From assembly GCF_900215625.1 (NCBI RefSeq), contig NZ_OBEK01000009.1, forward strand, positions 1 to 54,538: a stretch of DNA of 54,538 nucleotides, given 5' to 3'. Source of the stretch: Terribacillus aidingensis (GTDB lineage Bacteria > Bacillota > Bacilli > Bacillales > Amphibacillaceae). The position numbers were made by a program, and so were the translations under genes. The notes beneath the pieces are model-generated. The model was not told the origin of the DNA. It was given only the letters and a program-made list of their open reading frames with translations, and ran no database searches. Below, piece by piece: positions 26,560 through 35,943 of the stretch (positions are counted from its first letter, which is position 1; every line of letters starts with the position of its first letter).

Positions 26560-29500
26560 TTAACCAGCTCGCTTGAATTCCCGCATTGCTTGAATGAATT
26601 CCTCTGCAATCTCATACCGTCGGTTATAGGAGTTTCTGTCCCAATTGAACACGATTTTCAGTTTCTTGTCTTCTGTGCCAAGCTGGACCATCCGTCCGTA
26701 TTGATTCGCGAAGTCAAATAGCTTTCCGCCATCTACATGCTGACTCATATCTGAATCGACAAGTATCTCCATGCGCTGCTTTTTCTTCTTCTCACTAATG
26801 GATTCAATTTTCTCACGCTTCGCATACATCTTGATCGTTGTAACGTGGAAGAGATTGGCTACTTCATCCGGATAATCTCCAAAACGATCAATTAGCTCCT
26901 CGCGTAAGTCATGGATTTCTTCTTGAGAAGTGCAGCTTTGGAACCGTTTGTACATATCAATCTTCTGCTTTTCATCGCTAATATAGCTTTCCGGTATATA
27001 CGCATTGATATCCAGATCCAACTCAACTTCGAACGGCTTCATCTCCTCGGCAGGCTTACCTGCTTTACGAGCCTCCACTGCTTCTGTAAGCATTTGTGAA
27101 TACATGTCAAAACCGACTGAATCGATAAATCCGTGTTGCTGAGAACCGAGCAAGTTACCGGCTCCGCGGATAGATAAGTCACGCATTGCAATCTTGAATC
27201 CGGATCCTAGCTCTGTGAATTCTTTGATTGCCTGCAGCCGTTTCTCGGCTACTTCTGTGAGCACTTTATCTTGCTGATATGTGAAGTAAGCATAAGCAAC
27301 ACGGTTTGAGCGTCCAACTCGTCCGCGTAACTGGTACAGCTGGCTAAGACCCATCCGATCCGCATTATTAACGATTAATGTATTTACATTAGGTATATCT
27401 ACACCAGTTTCAATAATGGTCGTACTGACAAGGACGTCATACTCCCCTTCCAAGAAGGCAAGCATCACACCTTCGAGTTCTGATTCATTCATCTGACCAT
27501 GTGCAAATGCAACCCTCGCATCATCAACCAAAGCAGAGATTTCCTGCGCTTTTCGCTCAATGCTTTCAACCTGGTTATACAGGAAGAACACTTGGCCATC
27601 GCGAGCCATTTCCCGTTCAATCGCTTCTCGGATAAATACCGGATTATATTCCATAACATATGTTTGAATCGGGAACCTGTTTTCAGGTGGGGTTTCAATA
27701 ACAGATAAATCTCTTACACCAAGCATGGACATATGCAATGTTCGCGGAATTGGCGTTGCCGTCAACGTTAATACGTCGACATTCGTCTTCAGCTGTTTTA
27801 GTTTTTCTTTATGTTTTACACCAAAACGCTGCTCTTCATCGACGACCAACAGCCCTAGATCCTTATAGACAACATCTTTAGATAATAGTCTGTGCGTACC
27901 TACGACAACATCAACTGTGCCGTTTTTCAAGCCCGCTGTCACCTCATTTTGCTGTTTGCGTGTCCGGAAGCGACTCATTAGTCCGACATTAATCGGGTAG
28001 TCTTGAAATCGCTCTAAAATCGTCTCATAATGCTGCTGCGCCAATATGGTAGTCGGAACGAGAATCGCAACCTGCTTGCCATCTGCAATTGCTTTAAATG
28101 CAGCACGTATGGCAACCTCTGTTTTTCCGTACCCAACATCTCCGCAAAGCAGCCTGTCCATCGGCCGCTCCCGCTCCATATCCTGCTTAATTTCATCAAT
28201 ACAGCGAAGCTGATCCTCCGTTTCCTGATAAGGGAAAGCAGCTTCGAACTCTCGCTGCATCTCGGTATCTTCGGAGAAGGCATACCCTTTAGATGCTTCT
28301 CGCTCCGCATACAGCTTGATCAGTTCATCCGCAATATCTTCAACGGAAGACTGCACACGGCTTTTTACTTTCTTCCATTCTGATCCGCCAAGTTTATATA
28401 GCTTTGGTTCTTTACCTTCCGAACCAACATACTTTTGCACAAGATCAATTTGATCGATTGGTACAAATAACTTATCATCGCCTGAATAACGGATCAACAT
28501 GAAATCTTTCCGTATATCTTGTACTTGCAGCGTTTCTATTCCAACATAGCGACCAATACCGTGATTGGCATGAACAACGTAATCACCAACTGCAAGCTCC
28601 TGATAACTTTTTATTCGTTCTGCATTGGATATCTTTTGTTTCCGTTTTGGTCTGGATGTTCGTTTCTTGAACAACTCGTTTTCTGTTAGTACCGCCAGCT
28701 TGTGGAAAGGCAGCTCAAATCCGCTGCTAATATTGCCAATAATGATTGTCGGGGTACTTACTGGTAACGAGACACGCTCTGTAATGACCGCTTCCATCTC
28801 ATAATCAGTCATTACAGCCTGAATTTTTTCTGCCCGCTGTTGGCTCGGAGCCATTAAGATAATAGAATAATTGCTCTTGCTCCACCGTTCTAACTCATTT
28901 TTCAATAAATGCATTTGTCCGTGGAATTGCTGCATCGCTCTGCATGTCACATTCACAATGTTTTGCGGCTGCGTATTCGATATATGCCGCAGGAACACAC
29001 TCAAGTACAGACGCGGCTGTTTCATCTGCTGCAATACCTCGTGCCAATCAAAGGAGAGGCGTAAATCCCTGACAGTCTGATGCGCTTCCAATAAACTTTG
29101 ATGCCATTCCGCTTCCTCTTCATCAAGCCGATTGGCAGTTTCTTGAATACGGCTCATTTCATCTAGGATAATATAGCCATCCTGTCCAAGATAATCTAAT
29201 AAACTAGCTGGCTTTTCATAGAAATAGCCAGCATATTTAGCCATCGCAGGGAAGCGCTCCTGCTGCTTCAGTCGCTCCAGATCCTGACTGACTGCCTCGA
29301 GCACGCGCTGTTTATGTTCATCTTCTTTCAGCTTACCGATTGTTTCGCCCAACGCCTTCTCCAGACGATCAGCTGCCCTTGCGATATCTTCTTGATCAAC
29401 GAGCAATTCTGTCGCAGGTCCGATATCAACCATGTTTTGCTTCTCCATTGATCGCTGTGTATTTGAATCAAAGTACCGTATTGAATCGACTTCTGTATCA

Positions 29501-30090
29501 AATAACTCTATCCTCACTGGGTTTTCTTCTGTCAGCGGAAAGATGTCCAGGATACCGCCGCGTAAGCTGTACTCGCCAGGACCTGCAACCATATCCGAGC
29601 GCTCGTATCCCATATCTGCAAGTGCCTTCATATATTGGTCAAGATCGATTTCTTCTCCAACACGAAAAGCCAGCTGATAGCTTTCCCATTTAGCTGGTTG
29701 CGGAAGTATTCGTTTTAAAGCAGCTGCCGGCGCCACCAAGACACCATTTTCACTCTGCATCCAATTCCGCAAAGCATCAAGACGCTGGCTGCGGAGTTCC
29801 GGACTGGAGATGGCAAGCTCTGATGCTAGCAGTTCATTTACCGGGTAAAGATAAACATTTGAATTTGTACTAAGTTCTAATAAGTCTTCATAAAGTGTTT
29901 GCGCCTGTGTCAGCTGGTGGGTAACGAGAATAACCTTACGTCGCACTGCATCCTGCAGCAATGTCGCTAACACACTTCTTGCCGAGCCGGACAATCCGGT
30001 GAGAAGCTGTTCCCCCATCCTTGACTTTACCCCATTGATGACGGACTGAATGTCATCCTGGGCAGAGACGAATTGCTTAATCTCTTGCAT
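26560..30090 (-). CDS. mfd: Transcription-repair coupling factor
   Basis: Removes RNA polymerase stalled at lesions and recruits UvrA. The 1176-aa protein shows the UvrB-like N-terminal module (YPVNELLASELAISSPELRSQRL, GEYSLRGGILDIFP). A polymerase-interacting domain follows (VGDYVVHANHGIGRYVGIETL). Then come the RecG-like motor with Walker A LLCGDVGYGKTEVA, Walker B VVDEEQRFGVKHKE and the TRG region, and a C-terminal UvrA-masking domain. AAGGAGG precedes the ATG at 4 nt. It is separated from fin by a terminator. Confidence 0.98.
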   Translation of the reverse strand: MQEIKQFVSAQDDIQSVINGVKSRMGEQLLTGLSGSARSVLATLLQDAVRRKVILVTHQLTQAQTLYEDLLELSTNSNVYLYPVNELLASELAISSPELRSQRLDALRNWMQSENGVLVAPAAALKRILPQPAKWESYQLAFRVGEEIDLDQYMKALADMGYERSDMVAGPGEYSLRGGILDIFPLTEENPVRIELFDTEVDSIRYFDSNTQRSMEKQNMVDIGPATELLVDQEDIARAADRLEKALGETIGKLKEDEHKQRVLEAVSQDLERLKQQERFPAMAKYAGYFYEKPASLLDYLGQDGYIILDEMSRIQETANRLDEEEAEWHQSLLEAHQTVRDLRLSFDWHEVLQQMKQPRLYLSVFLRHISNTQPQNIVNVTCRAMQQFHGQMHLLKNELERWSKSNYSIILMAPSQQRAEKIQAVMTDYEMEAVITERVSLPVSTPTIIIGNISSGFELPFHKLAVLTENELFKKRTSRPKRKQKISNAERIKSYQELAVGDYVVHANHGIGRYVGIETLQVQDIRKDFMLIRYSGDDKLFVPIDQIDLVQKYVGSEGKEPKLYKLGGSEWKKVKSRVQSSVEDIADELIKLYAEREASKGYAFSEDTEMQREFEAAFPYQETEDQLRCIDEIKQDMERERPMDRLLCGDVGYGKTEVAIRAAFKAIADGKQVAILVPTTILAQQHYETILERFQDYPINVGLMSRFRTRKQQNEVTAGLKNGTVDVVVGTHRLLSKDVVYKDLGLLVVDEEQRFGVKHKEKLKQLKTNVDVLTLTATPIPRTLHMSMLGVRDLSVIETPPENRFPIQTYVMEYNPVFIREAIEREMARDGQVFFLYNQVESIERKAQEISALVDDARVAFAHGQMNESELEGVMLAFLEGEYDVLVSTTIIETGVDIPNVNTLIVNNADRMGLSQLYQLRGRVGRSNRVAYAYFTYQQDKVLTEVAEKRLQAIKEFTELGSGFKIAMRDLSIRGAGNLLGSQQHGFIDSVGFDMYSQMLTEAVEARKAGKPAEEMKPFEVELDLDINAYIPESYISDEKQKIDMYKRFQSCTSQEEIHDLREELIDRFGDYPDEVANLFHVTTIKMYAKREKIESISEKKKKQRMEILVDSDMSQHVDGGKLFDFANQYGRMVQLGTEDKKLKIVFNWDRNSYNRRYEIAEEFIQAMREFKRAG

Positions 30091-30122
30091 AATGCCTCCT
30101 TCTGCTAGTACATGTCATAAGC

Positions 30123-30157
30123 AAAAAACGCCTTGGTTGAAGCACCAAAGCTTTTTT
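30123..30157 (-). terminator. Terminator between fin and mfd
   Basis: An 8-bp stem (30130-30137 with 30144-30151, one wobble) with A6 and T6 tracts on its two sides, 25 nt after the fin stop. It could act in both directions. Confidence 0.85.
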
Positions 30158-30181
30158 ATGACAGCAATATTTAGCTATACG

Positions 30182-30409
30182 TTATTGCATAAAATGATCC
30201 AGTTCATGATAGTGCGGATACCGCTGCAAGGTATTTTCACAATCCTCACACGACACTTGGCAAACAATATTTCCAGCGTCCATCTGCACCATTTCCTGAT
30301 AATCGACTGCGGATAACTGATCCCATCCGAGTGACTTTATATCAACTTTATATTCGTCCAGTTCTGCGAGCTGTGTTTTGCAATGCCGACAACGGTAAAT
30401 AATAGCCAT
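30182..30409 (-). CDS. fin: Anti-sigma-F factor Fin (YabK)
   Basis: Small zinc-ribbon-like protein that inhibits sigma-F and promotes the switch to sigma-G in the forespore. Two CxxC pairs are visible: YRCRHCKTQL at the N-terminus and VSCEDCENTLQRYPHYHE near the end. The frame extends 12 codons up, but ATG 30409 (MAIIYRC) has GGAGG at 7 nt and gives 75 aa, matching B. subtilis Fin (76 aa). A sigma-F-type promoter lies at 30446-30474. Confidence 0.94.
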   Translation of the reverse strand: MAIIYRCRHCKTQLAELDEYKVDIKSLGWDQLSAVDYQEMVQMDAGNIVCQVSCEDCENTLQRYPHYHELDHFMQ

Positions 30410-30445
30410 GATCACGCCTCCGAGACTTAGATTTGACTCTGTCAA

Positions 30446-30474
30446 AGTCTGCCCGAAAATCGTTCATTTCATAC
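30446..30474 (-). promoter_or_regulatory. sigma-F promoter of fin
   Basis: Minus-strand -35 GTATG (30470-30474), exactly 15 bp, and -10 GGGCAGACT (30446-30454) fits the sigma-F pattern GYATA-N15-GGNNANANT with one -35 mismatch. A 6-3-6 inverted repeat TTTGAC/GTCAAA (30432-30446) follows in the leader. Confidence 0.7.
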
Positions 30475-30491
30475 ACATGGCAATGTATGTG

Positions 30492-31052
30492 TCAGCGATT
30501 GAAATCGTTCATAACATTCAAGAAAGGCTCCTGAAGCCATGCTTCTACAGCATCAGCAGATTTTTTCACACTGTCTACTATATCTTGTAATTCATCCTTA
30601 TGGAAACGCTGCAGTACATAGTCTACTACAGGCTGCCGATTAACCGGACGGCCAATACCAAGTCGAAGCCGTTTAAATTCTTTCGTGCCGAGGTGATCAA
30701 TCAAAGATCGAATACCATTATGACCTCCATGACCGCCCTTCTCCCGAAGACGAATCTTCCCAGCAGGCAAGTCCAAATCATCATAAATGACAGCCACATC
30801 CTCAAGCTCCACATTATAATAATTCATGAGCGGACGCACTGCCTCGCCTGAAAGATTCATAAACGTTGTAGGCTTCACAAGTATTACCTTTTCCCCATTT
30901 ATCATGCCTGTTGCATACACACTATTGAACTTTTTATTTGTTAACGGCAAATTGTGCCGATGCACCAATTCATCAATTGCAATGAACCCAATATTATGCC
31001 GTGTCTGATCAAACTTCTGACCCGGATTCCCAAGCCCAACAATCATTTTCAT
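30492..31052 (-). CDS. pth: Peptidyl-tRNA hydrolase
   Basis: Recycles peptidyl-tRNAs released from stalled ribosomes. Family motifs: [20 protein letters not shown] with the catalytic His, [13 protein letters not shown] with the key Asn, VIYDDLDLP and [13 protein letters not shown]. The 186-aa length is standard; the gene is called spoVC in B. subtilis. An AAAGGG about 12 nt upstream is a weak Shine-Dalgarno. The gene follows ctc after a terminator and a ~310-bp gap. Confidence 0.97.
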   Translation of the reverse strand: MKMIVGLGNPGQKFDQTRHNIGFIAIDELVHRHNLPLTNKKFNSVYATGMINGEKVILVKPTTFMNLSGEAVRPLMNYYNVELEDVAVIYDDLDLPAGKIRLREKGGHGGHNGIRSLIDHLGTKEFKRLRLGIGRPVNRQPVVDYVLQRFHKDELQDIVDSVKKSADAVEAWLQEPFLNVMNDFNR

Positions 31053-31367
31053 ATCTATAAACGCCCTTTATTCACATATTCCATACGAAAAAATGATACC
31101 CCAACAGAAAATAAAATACAAGGAAACCGAAAAGCGGAGAGAGACGGTTAGGGACGTAAGGATAAGCAAGGGAGCCCAGAAGTGGAGACCTTTCCCCATA
31201 CTATCTTCTTCTCCTTGCCACGGTAAAATTCCTCTATCCTGCACAAAAAGCACACCAAGGAGGCTTACTTTCCCATCCTTGACATGCTTTATCTGGGTAT
31301 TGGTATAGCATACCCCTGTAAAGATGACGTTAGTCCTTCATACAATATTCTTAACATATAATTTACG
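31053..31367. other. Gap between pth and ctc
   Basis: About 315 bp without a convincing gene. On the minus strand, 31068-31199 encodes 43 residues starting MGKGLHFWAPLLILTSL with a strongly hydrophobic middle and an AAGGAG 11 nt upstream; it could be a small membrane peptide or chance. The pth promoter should lie here, but no clear -35/-10 pair was found. Confidence 0.4.
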
Positions 31368-31402
31368 TAAAAAAAGCTGCACCCGCTAAGGTACAGCTTT
31401 TT
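31368..31402 (-). terminator. Terminator after ctc
   Basis: An AGCTGYACC/GGGTGCAGCT hairpin with T7 on the minus strand and A/T on the other side, directly past the ctc stop. Confidence 0.9.
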
Positions 31403-31405
31403 AAT

Positions 31406-32044
31406 TTATTCTTCTTTATCGTTCTTAGATCCTTCTTCCGTTGCCTCTACATCGCTTGCGTCACCAGTAGTTGTGTCATCGGATTCAATTTCTGCAGTTG
31501 GTGCTGTGACTGTTGCGATCGTTGTATCAGCGTCTGTGAGTATTTCGTAAGTGCCGTTTGATGGCAGGTCACCTACACTGATACTGTCACCGACTTCCAA
31601 CTTAGAAACGTCGACTGAAATATGATCCGGAATATCATTAGGTTTTGCACTGATTTCTAAATCGTACAATGGCTGCTGTAAAACGCCGCCTTCTTTAGAA
31701 CCTGGTGCATCTCCCTCCAGCTGAATCGGTACTTCTACAGTGCGCGCTTCAGACATATTTACAACAAAGAAATCCGCGTGCAAGATACGATCTTTTAATG
31801 GGTCCGTTTGGTAATCGTGCAGCATAACATCTACTGCATCTCCTGTAATATCCAGTGAGATTACCGCGTTTTTCCCTTCATCACGTACTGTTTTTAATAA
31901 GTCGATACTATCTACCGCAACACTTACAGGCTCTTTCCCGTTGCCATACACGATTGCAGGGATAATACCCTCCTCGCGTAATTCATTGAGATACGATCTT
32001 GTATGGTTGTCTCTTCTATTTGCTTTAAGTTTTACTGCCATCAT
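31406..32044 (-). CDS. ctc: General stress protein Ctc / ribosomal protein bL25
   Basis: Binds 5S rRNA in the large subunit. The N-terminal ~95 residues are the bL25 5S-binding domain (ELREEGIIPAIVYGNGKEP, HDYQTDPLKDRILHADF), followed by the TL5-like C-terminal domain (GGVLQQPLYDLEISAKPNDIPD). A highly acidic Asp/Glu-rich tail follows. ATGs at 32044 and 32041 both lie within range of GGAGG. The sigma-B-like promoter upstream parallels the classic stress-induced ctc gene of B. subtilis. Confidence 0.96.
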   Translation of the reverse strand: MMAVKLKANRRDNHTRSYLNELREEGIIPAIVYGNGKEPVSVAVDSIDLLKTVRDEGKNAVISLDITGDAVDVMLHDYQTDPLKDRILHADFFVVNMSEARTVEVPIQLEGDAPGSKEGGVLQQPLYDLEISAKPNDIPDHISVDVSKLEVGDSISVGDLPSNGTYEILTDADTTIATVTAPTAEIESDDTTTGDASDVEATEEGSKNDKEE

Positions 32045-32081
32045 AATCACCCTCCATGTTTTTACGCATCTACATGTAAGG

Positions 32082-32107
32082 ATTCCCTTATGATTCAGGC
32101 ACTAAAC
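32082..32107 (-). promoter_or_regulatory. sigma-B-like promoter of ctc
   Basis: Minus-strand GTTTAG (32102-32107), 14-bp spacer and GGGAAT (32082-32087), one mismatch in each half to GTTTAA-N12-15-GGGTAT. It lies between prs and ctc; no terminator separates them, so read-through from prs is also possible. Confidence 0.65.
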
Positions 32108-32113
32108 ATATAA

Positions 32114-33061
32114 TCAATCAAATAGTACACTAACAGATTGCTGTTCGTGAATGCGGATGATTGCTTCACTGAACAATGGTGCTACAGAAAGCTGTGTGAT
32201 GTTATCAATTTGCTTCTCCTTAGGAAGCGGAATAGAGTTTGTCACAACAAGCTCTTTAATTTGAGAATTTTGGATTCGCTCGATTGCCGGTCCAGATAAT
32301 ACTGGGTGAGAACATGCTGCATATACTGCCGTTGCGCCTTTTTCTCTTAACGCATTAGCAGCTAGTGTAAGGGTACCAGCTGTATCAATGATATCATCAA
32401 TAATGATCGCTGTTTTGCCTTTGATCTCACCGATAATATTCATTACCTCTGCCACGTTCGGACGCGGACGGCGCTTATCAATAATTGCAATTGGTGCTTT
32501 CAGACGGTCAGCCATGCGGCGAGCACGAACTACACCACCGTGGTCAGGAGATACAACAACGATATCTTCCAAATTCTTCTTCTCGAAGTAATCAGATAGA
32601 ATTGGAACACCGACTAGATGATCAATTGGAATATCGAAGAAACCTTGAATTTGCGGTGCATGCAAATCAAGCGTCAAGACGCGTGTTGCACCAGCAGTTT
32701 GCAGAATATCAGCAATCAGTTTGCTAGTGATTGGTTCACGAGAACGCGCTTTGCGGTCCTGACGTGCATAGCCGTAATAAGGCATGATAATATTAATCGT
32801 TTTAGCTGACGCACGTTTTAATGCATCAATCATGATAAGCAATTCCATCATGTGCTGGTTTACCGGCGCGCTAGTGGATTGAACAACATACACATCGCAG
32901 CCGCGGATACTTTCTTCAATATTGATCTGGATTTCGCCATCGCTAAAGTGGGAGACAGTGATTTTACCCAGTTCTACGCCAATGTGGTCTGCAATTGACT
33001 TAGCTAACTCCGGATTGGAATTCAAAGAAAAAACTTTTAACGATGGATCAGTATAAGGCAT
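32114..33061 (-). CDS. prs: Ribose-phosphate pyrophosphokinase (PRPP synthetase)
   Basis: Makes PRPP from ribose-5-phosphate and ATP for nucleotide, His and Trp synthesis. Motifs: [13 protein letters not shown], the ATP flexible loop [25 protein letters not shown] and the PRPP-binding [16 protein letters not shown]. The reading frame stays open 32 codons further up into glmU, but ATG 33061 has GGAGGG at 9 nt and matches the family N-terminus, giving 315 aa. It lies 19 nt after glmU. Confidence 0.97.
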   Translation of the reverse strand: MPYTDPSLKVFSLNSNPELAKSIADHIGVELGKITVSHFSDGEIQINIEESIRGCDVYVVQSTSAPVNQHMMELLIMIDALKRASAKTINIIMPYYGYARQDRKARSREPITSKLIADILQTAGATRVLTLDLHAPQIQGFFDIPIDHLVGVPILSDYFEKKNLEDIVVVSPDHGGVVRARRMADRLKAPIAIIDKRRPRPNVAEVMNIIGEIKGKTAIIIDDIIDTAGTLTLAANALREKGATAVYAACSHPVLSGPAIERIQNSQIKELVVTNSIPLPKEKQIDNITQLSVAPLFSEAIIRIHEQQSVSVLFD

Positions 33062-33080
33062 GTCAAGTAACCCTCCAAAA

Positions 33081-34442
33081 TTATTTATTCTTAAAATAAG
33101 AAGTTTTGTTTTCTTGTCTTGCTCTTGCAATCGATAAAGCTTCTGATGGTACATCATCCGTAATCGTCGAGCCTGCTGCTACTAAAGCGCCTTTTCCGAC
33201 TGTGACTGGCGCAATCAGGTTCGTATTACAGCCAATAAACGCGTTGTCCTCAATTTTCGTGAGATGTTTATTTTTACCGTCATAGTTCACTGTTATTGTA
33301 CCACAACCGATATTTACATCTTTTCCTACTTCGGCATCGCCAATGTAGCTCAAATGAGATACTTTACTTCCATCTGCAATCGACGCTTTTTTCACTTCCA
33401 CAAAGTTACCAATCTTCACATTGTCGCCAAGCTGTGCTTGCGGACGGATGTGAGCATAAGGTCCGATATTGACATCATTGCCAATTTCGCTGTTATGCGC
33501 AACACTTTGTTTCACAATGGTACGATCTCCGATTGTGACATCCTTCACTTCCGAATTCGGACCAATAATGCTATCTTCCCCAATAACTGTATTGCCCAGA
33601 ATCATTGTGCCCGGTAAGATCGTCACATCCTGACCGATTACAGCATCGGTGCTGATATAAGTAGATGCAGGGTCTGTAATTGTTACACCATTGCGCATGT
33701 GCTGCTCATTGATACGGCGTTTCATGATTTGCTCCGCTTCGGAGAGCGCAACACGATCATTTACACCCATCGTTTCATCAAAATCAGCTGTCTGGTAAGC
33801 GGTCACCAGTTTGTTGGCTTTCTTCAGCAGTTCCAGTACATCTGGAAGGTAATACTCACCTTGAGCATTATCGTTCGATACATTATGCAATGTGTGGAAC
33901 AATAACTTATTATCAAAGCAGTATGTACCCGTATTAATCTCATCAACAAGCAACTCTTCTGCATTCGCATCCTTATGCTCGACAATACGCAGTACTTCTC
34001 CTGCATCATTGCGAATAACACGCCCGTAACCTGCAGGGTTTGGTGCTTTTGCAGTCAAAACTGTTGCACTTGCCCCTTGCTGTTCATGATGATCAAGTAA
34101 AGCTTGAATCGTCTCGCCTGTGATTAACGGTGTATCTCCGCTCAACACAACTGTTACACCGTCTTTATCCTTGAGAAATTCTTCTGCCTGCAGTACGGCA
34201 TGACCTGTACCCAGCTGTTCTTCCTGCAATGCATAAACACTTGCGTCGCCAAGCTGTGCTTGGACCGACTCCGCTCCATGTCCTACAATCGTAATTAATT
34301 TATTTAAGTGTAAAGAATTTAACTGGTCAGTAACATGCTGTACCATTGGCTTTCCCATAACAGGATGCAGCACTTTGTACAGCTTTGATTTCATCCTGGT
34401 GCCTTTTCCAGCAGCAAGGATGACTGCATATCGGTATGACAT
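33081..34442 (-). CDS. glmU: Bifunctional UDP-GlcNAc pyrophosphorylase / glucosamine-1-P acetyltransferase
   Basis: Makes UDP-GlcNAc for peptidoglycan and teichoic acids. The N-terminal uridyltransferase domain has [25 protein letters not shown]. From about residue 250 a left-handed beta-helix of hexapeptide repeats ([24 protein letters not shown] and onward) carries the acetyltransferase site ([15 protein letters not shown]). 453 aa, full length. GGAGG is 5 nt from the ATG. It leads a glmU-prs operon with its own promoter. Confidence 0.98.
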   Translation of the reverse strand: MSYRYAVILAAGKGTRMKSKLYKVLHPVMGKPMVQHVTDQLNSLHLNKLITIVGHGAESVQAQLGDASVYALQEEQLGTGHAVLQAEEFLKDKDGVTVVLSGDTPLITGETIQALLDHHEQQGASATVLTAKAPNPAGYGRVIRNDAGEVLRIVEHKDANAEELLVDEINTGTYCFDNKLLFHTLHNVSNDNAQGEYYLPDVLELLKKANKLVTAYQTADFDETMGVNDRVALSEAEQIMKRRINEQHMRNGVTITDPASTYISTDAVIGQDVTILPGTMILGNTVIGEDSIIGPNSEVKDVTIGDRTIVKQSVAHNSEIGNDVNIGPYAHIRPQAQLGDNVKIGNFVEVKKASIADGSKVSHLSYIGDAEVGKDVNIGCGTITVNYDGKNKHLTKIEDNAFIGCNTNLIAPVTVGKGALVAAGSTITDDVPSEALSIARARQENKTSYFKNK

Positions 34443-34471
34443 GCGAACCCTCCATTCTTTTATCCTCTGTA

Positions 34472-34500
34472 AATATATCTTAAAATAATTGTCATTTCAA
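34472..34500 (-). promoter_or_regulatory. glmU promoter
   Basis: Minus-strand -35 TTGAAA (34495-34500), 17-bp spacer and -10 TATATT (34472-34477), about 30 nt upstream of the glmU ATG. Confidence 0.7.
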
Positions 34501-34565
34501 CAGGAGGCTGGCTTGATTTCACGTAATTCGAGACAATTTTATCATCATTTGTGTAAATAATGGCA

Positions 34566-34604
34566 TAAAAATAACAGCCATTCCATATGTTAGAACAGCT
34601 GTTA
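34566..34604 (-). terminator. Terminator after spoVG
   Basis: AACAGC and GCTGTT ends enclose a further TTC/GAA pairing and an 8-nt loop; ATTTTT follows on the minus strand. It is about 50 nt past spoVG. Confidence 0.75.
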
Positions 34605-34650
34605 GTTTTGCCTTTATAAAAGATGGCAGATACCATCTGTTGATCTCCTG

Positions 34651-34953
34651 TTAAGAAGCACCTGCTGCTTCTTCATATTCCACCACTTCTACTTCTTCAT
34701 CTCCTGCACGATGATATTCCTGCAGCACTGCATCCTGAATCTTGCTCCGTGTGCCGGAGTTGATTGGATGTGCTACATCACGGAATTCGCCGTCTGGTGT
34801 ACGTTTGGAAGGCATAGCGACAAACAAGCCGTTATTCCCTTCAATGACACGAATGTCGTGTACAACAAACTCTTGATCCATCGTAATAGAAGCGATAGCA
34901 CGCATTCTTCCCTCGGTATTAACGCGGCGTAATCTTACGTCAGTTACTTCCAT
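34651..34953 (-). CDS. spoVG: RNA/DNA-binding regulator SpoVG
   Basis: 100-aa SpoVG family protein. The conserved segments [43 protein letters not shown] and [13 protein letters not shown] are present. It affects septation and gene expression in sporulating cells, and homologues bind nucleic acids. GGTGG lies 9 nt from the ATG. A sigma-H promoter with an A/T-rich upstream tract is present. yabJ, which separates purR and spoVG in B. subtilis, is absent. Confidence 0.98.
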   Translation of the reverse strand: MEVTDVRLRRVNTEGRMRAIASITMDQEFVVHDIRVIEGNNGLFVAMPSKRTPDGEFRDVAHPINSGTRSKIQDAVLQEYHRAGDEEVEVVEYEEAAGAS

Positions 34954-34994
34954 TATGTTTCACCACCCTTACCTTATTTAGAACTTATTACCAG

Positions 34995-35023
34995 TAATTC
35001 TACAAAACTCTGGAAACTCCTTC
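34995..35023 (-). promoter_or_regulatory. sigma-H promoter of spoVG
   Basis: Minus-strand GAAGGAGTT (35015-35023), 11-bp spacer and GTAGAATTA (34995-35003) match RNAGGAWWW-N11-12-RNNGAATWW closely. An A/T-rich block upstream (35030-35050) resembles the AbrB-bound region of B. subtilis spoVG. Confidence 0.8.
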
Positions 35024-35074
35024 TAAACCTAAAACTTTTTTTAAAAATTTTTCGGTAAGGGATTGGAACTTATT

Positions 35075-35887
35075 TTAGCTAAAGTAATTGCCTTTTTGTA
35101 CGTCGATTTGCTTGTTGCGGACATCCACGTTCTGTATCTTAATCAGCGACGTGTAATCTTCCACTACTCGGTCCTCTTCTTCATCTTCAGCTTCCGCTAA
35201 TACACCAATAGCAGTCACGTTCGCATTGAATTCTTGCAGGAGACTCTTCATGCCATTAATCGTACCGCCCGCCTTCATAAAGTCATCAACAATACATACA
35301 TTGGCTTGATCCGGTATACTCCGTTTCGAAAGCACCATCGTCTGTATCTTCCTTGACGATCCAGAAACATAATTAACACTCACGGTAGACCCTTCTGTTA
35401 CTTTCGGATCTCTTCTTACAATAACTACAGGAACGTTTAAATAATTCGCTGTCGCATAAGCAATTGGAATACCTTTTGTAGCAACTGTTACAACGACATC
35501 AATTTCACGGTCGTGAAAGGCTGTTGCAAAAAGACGGCCGATTTTGTTCACTGCAGCAGGCTCTCCCAGAATATCACTCATGAACAAATAGCCTCCTGGA
35601 AGAAGCCGATCCGAATCCGCCAGCTTATCACAAAGCTCATCAATGAAGGAGGCACTGTTTTCCTTCGAGTAGATCGGGATATAGCGGACACCGCCAGCTG
35701 CACCTGATACGGATTGCAAATACCCAATTCCTTCTTGCTGGAACATATCATTTATAATAGACAAATCTTCGCTAACGGAAGATTTGGCAGCAGCGTACGT
35801 TGTTGAAAAATATGGCAAAGACACCAATTGCTGCGGATGATTAATTAAATAATTCGTCATCGCAACCAAACGTTCACTTCTTTTCAT
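35075..35887 (-). CDS. purR: Purine operon repressor PurR
   Basis: PRPP-responsive repressor of purine genes. The N-terminal ~70 residues form the winged-helix DNA-binding part (RSERLVAMTNYLINHPQQLVSLP). The C-terminal phosphoribosyltransferase-like domain has the PRPP-binding loop NVCIVDDFMKAGGTINGM. 270 aa; B. subtilis PurR is 285. GAGGTG precedes the ATG. Two PurBox-like sites lie just upstream, indicating autoregulation. Confidence 0.97.
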   Translation of the reverse strand: MKRSERLVAMTNYLINHPQQLVSLPYFSTTYAAAKSSVSEDLSIINDMFQQEGIGYLQSVSGAAGGVRYIPIYSKENSASFIDELCDKLADSDRLLPGGYLFMSDILGEPAAVNKIGRLFATAFHDREIDVVVTVATKGIPIAYATANYLNVPVVIVRRDPKVTEGSTVSVNYVSGSSRKIQTMVLSKRSIPDQANVCIVDDFMKAGGTINGMKSLLQEFNANVTAIGVLAEAEDEEEDRVVEDYTSLIKIQNVDVRNKQIDVQKGNYFS

Positions 35888-35898
35888 CTCTACACCTC

Positions 35899-35943
35899 AA
35901 AACCGAATGTTATTGTTAGATAATAACACTCTCGTACGGTTTT
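35899..35943 (-). promoter_or_regulatory. purR promoter with two divergent PurBoxes
   Basis: AAAACCGAATGTT on plus at 35899-35911 and AAAACCGTACGAG on minus at 35931-35943 resemble AWWWCCGAACWWT in opposite orientation, as in PurR control sites. A minus-strand TTGATT-N18-TATTAT promoter overlaps the second box. That box also covers the ispE stop codon. Confidence 0.65.
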
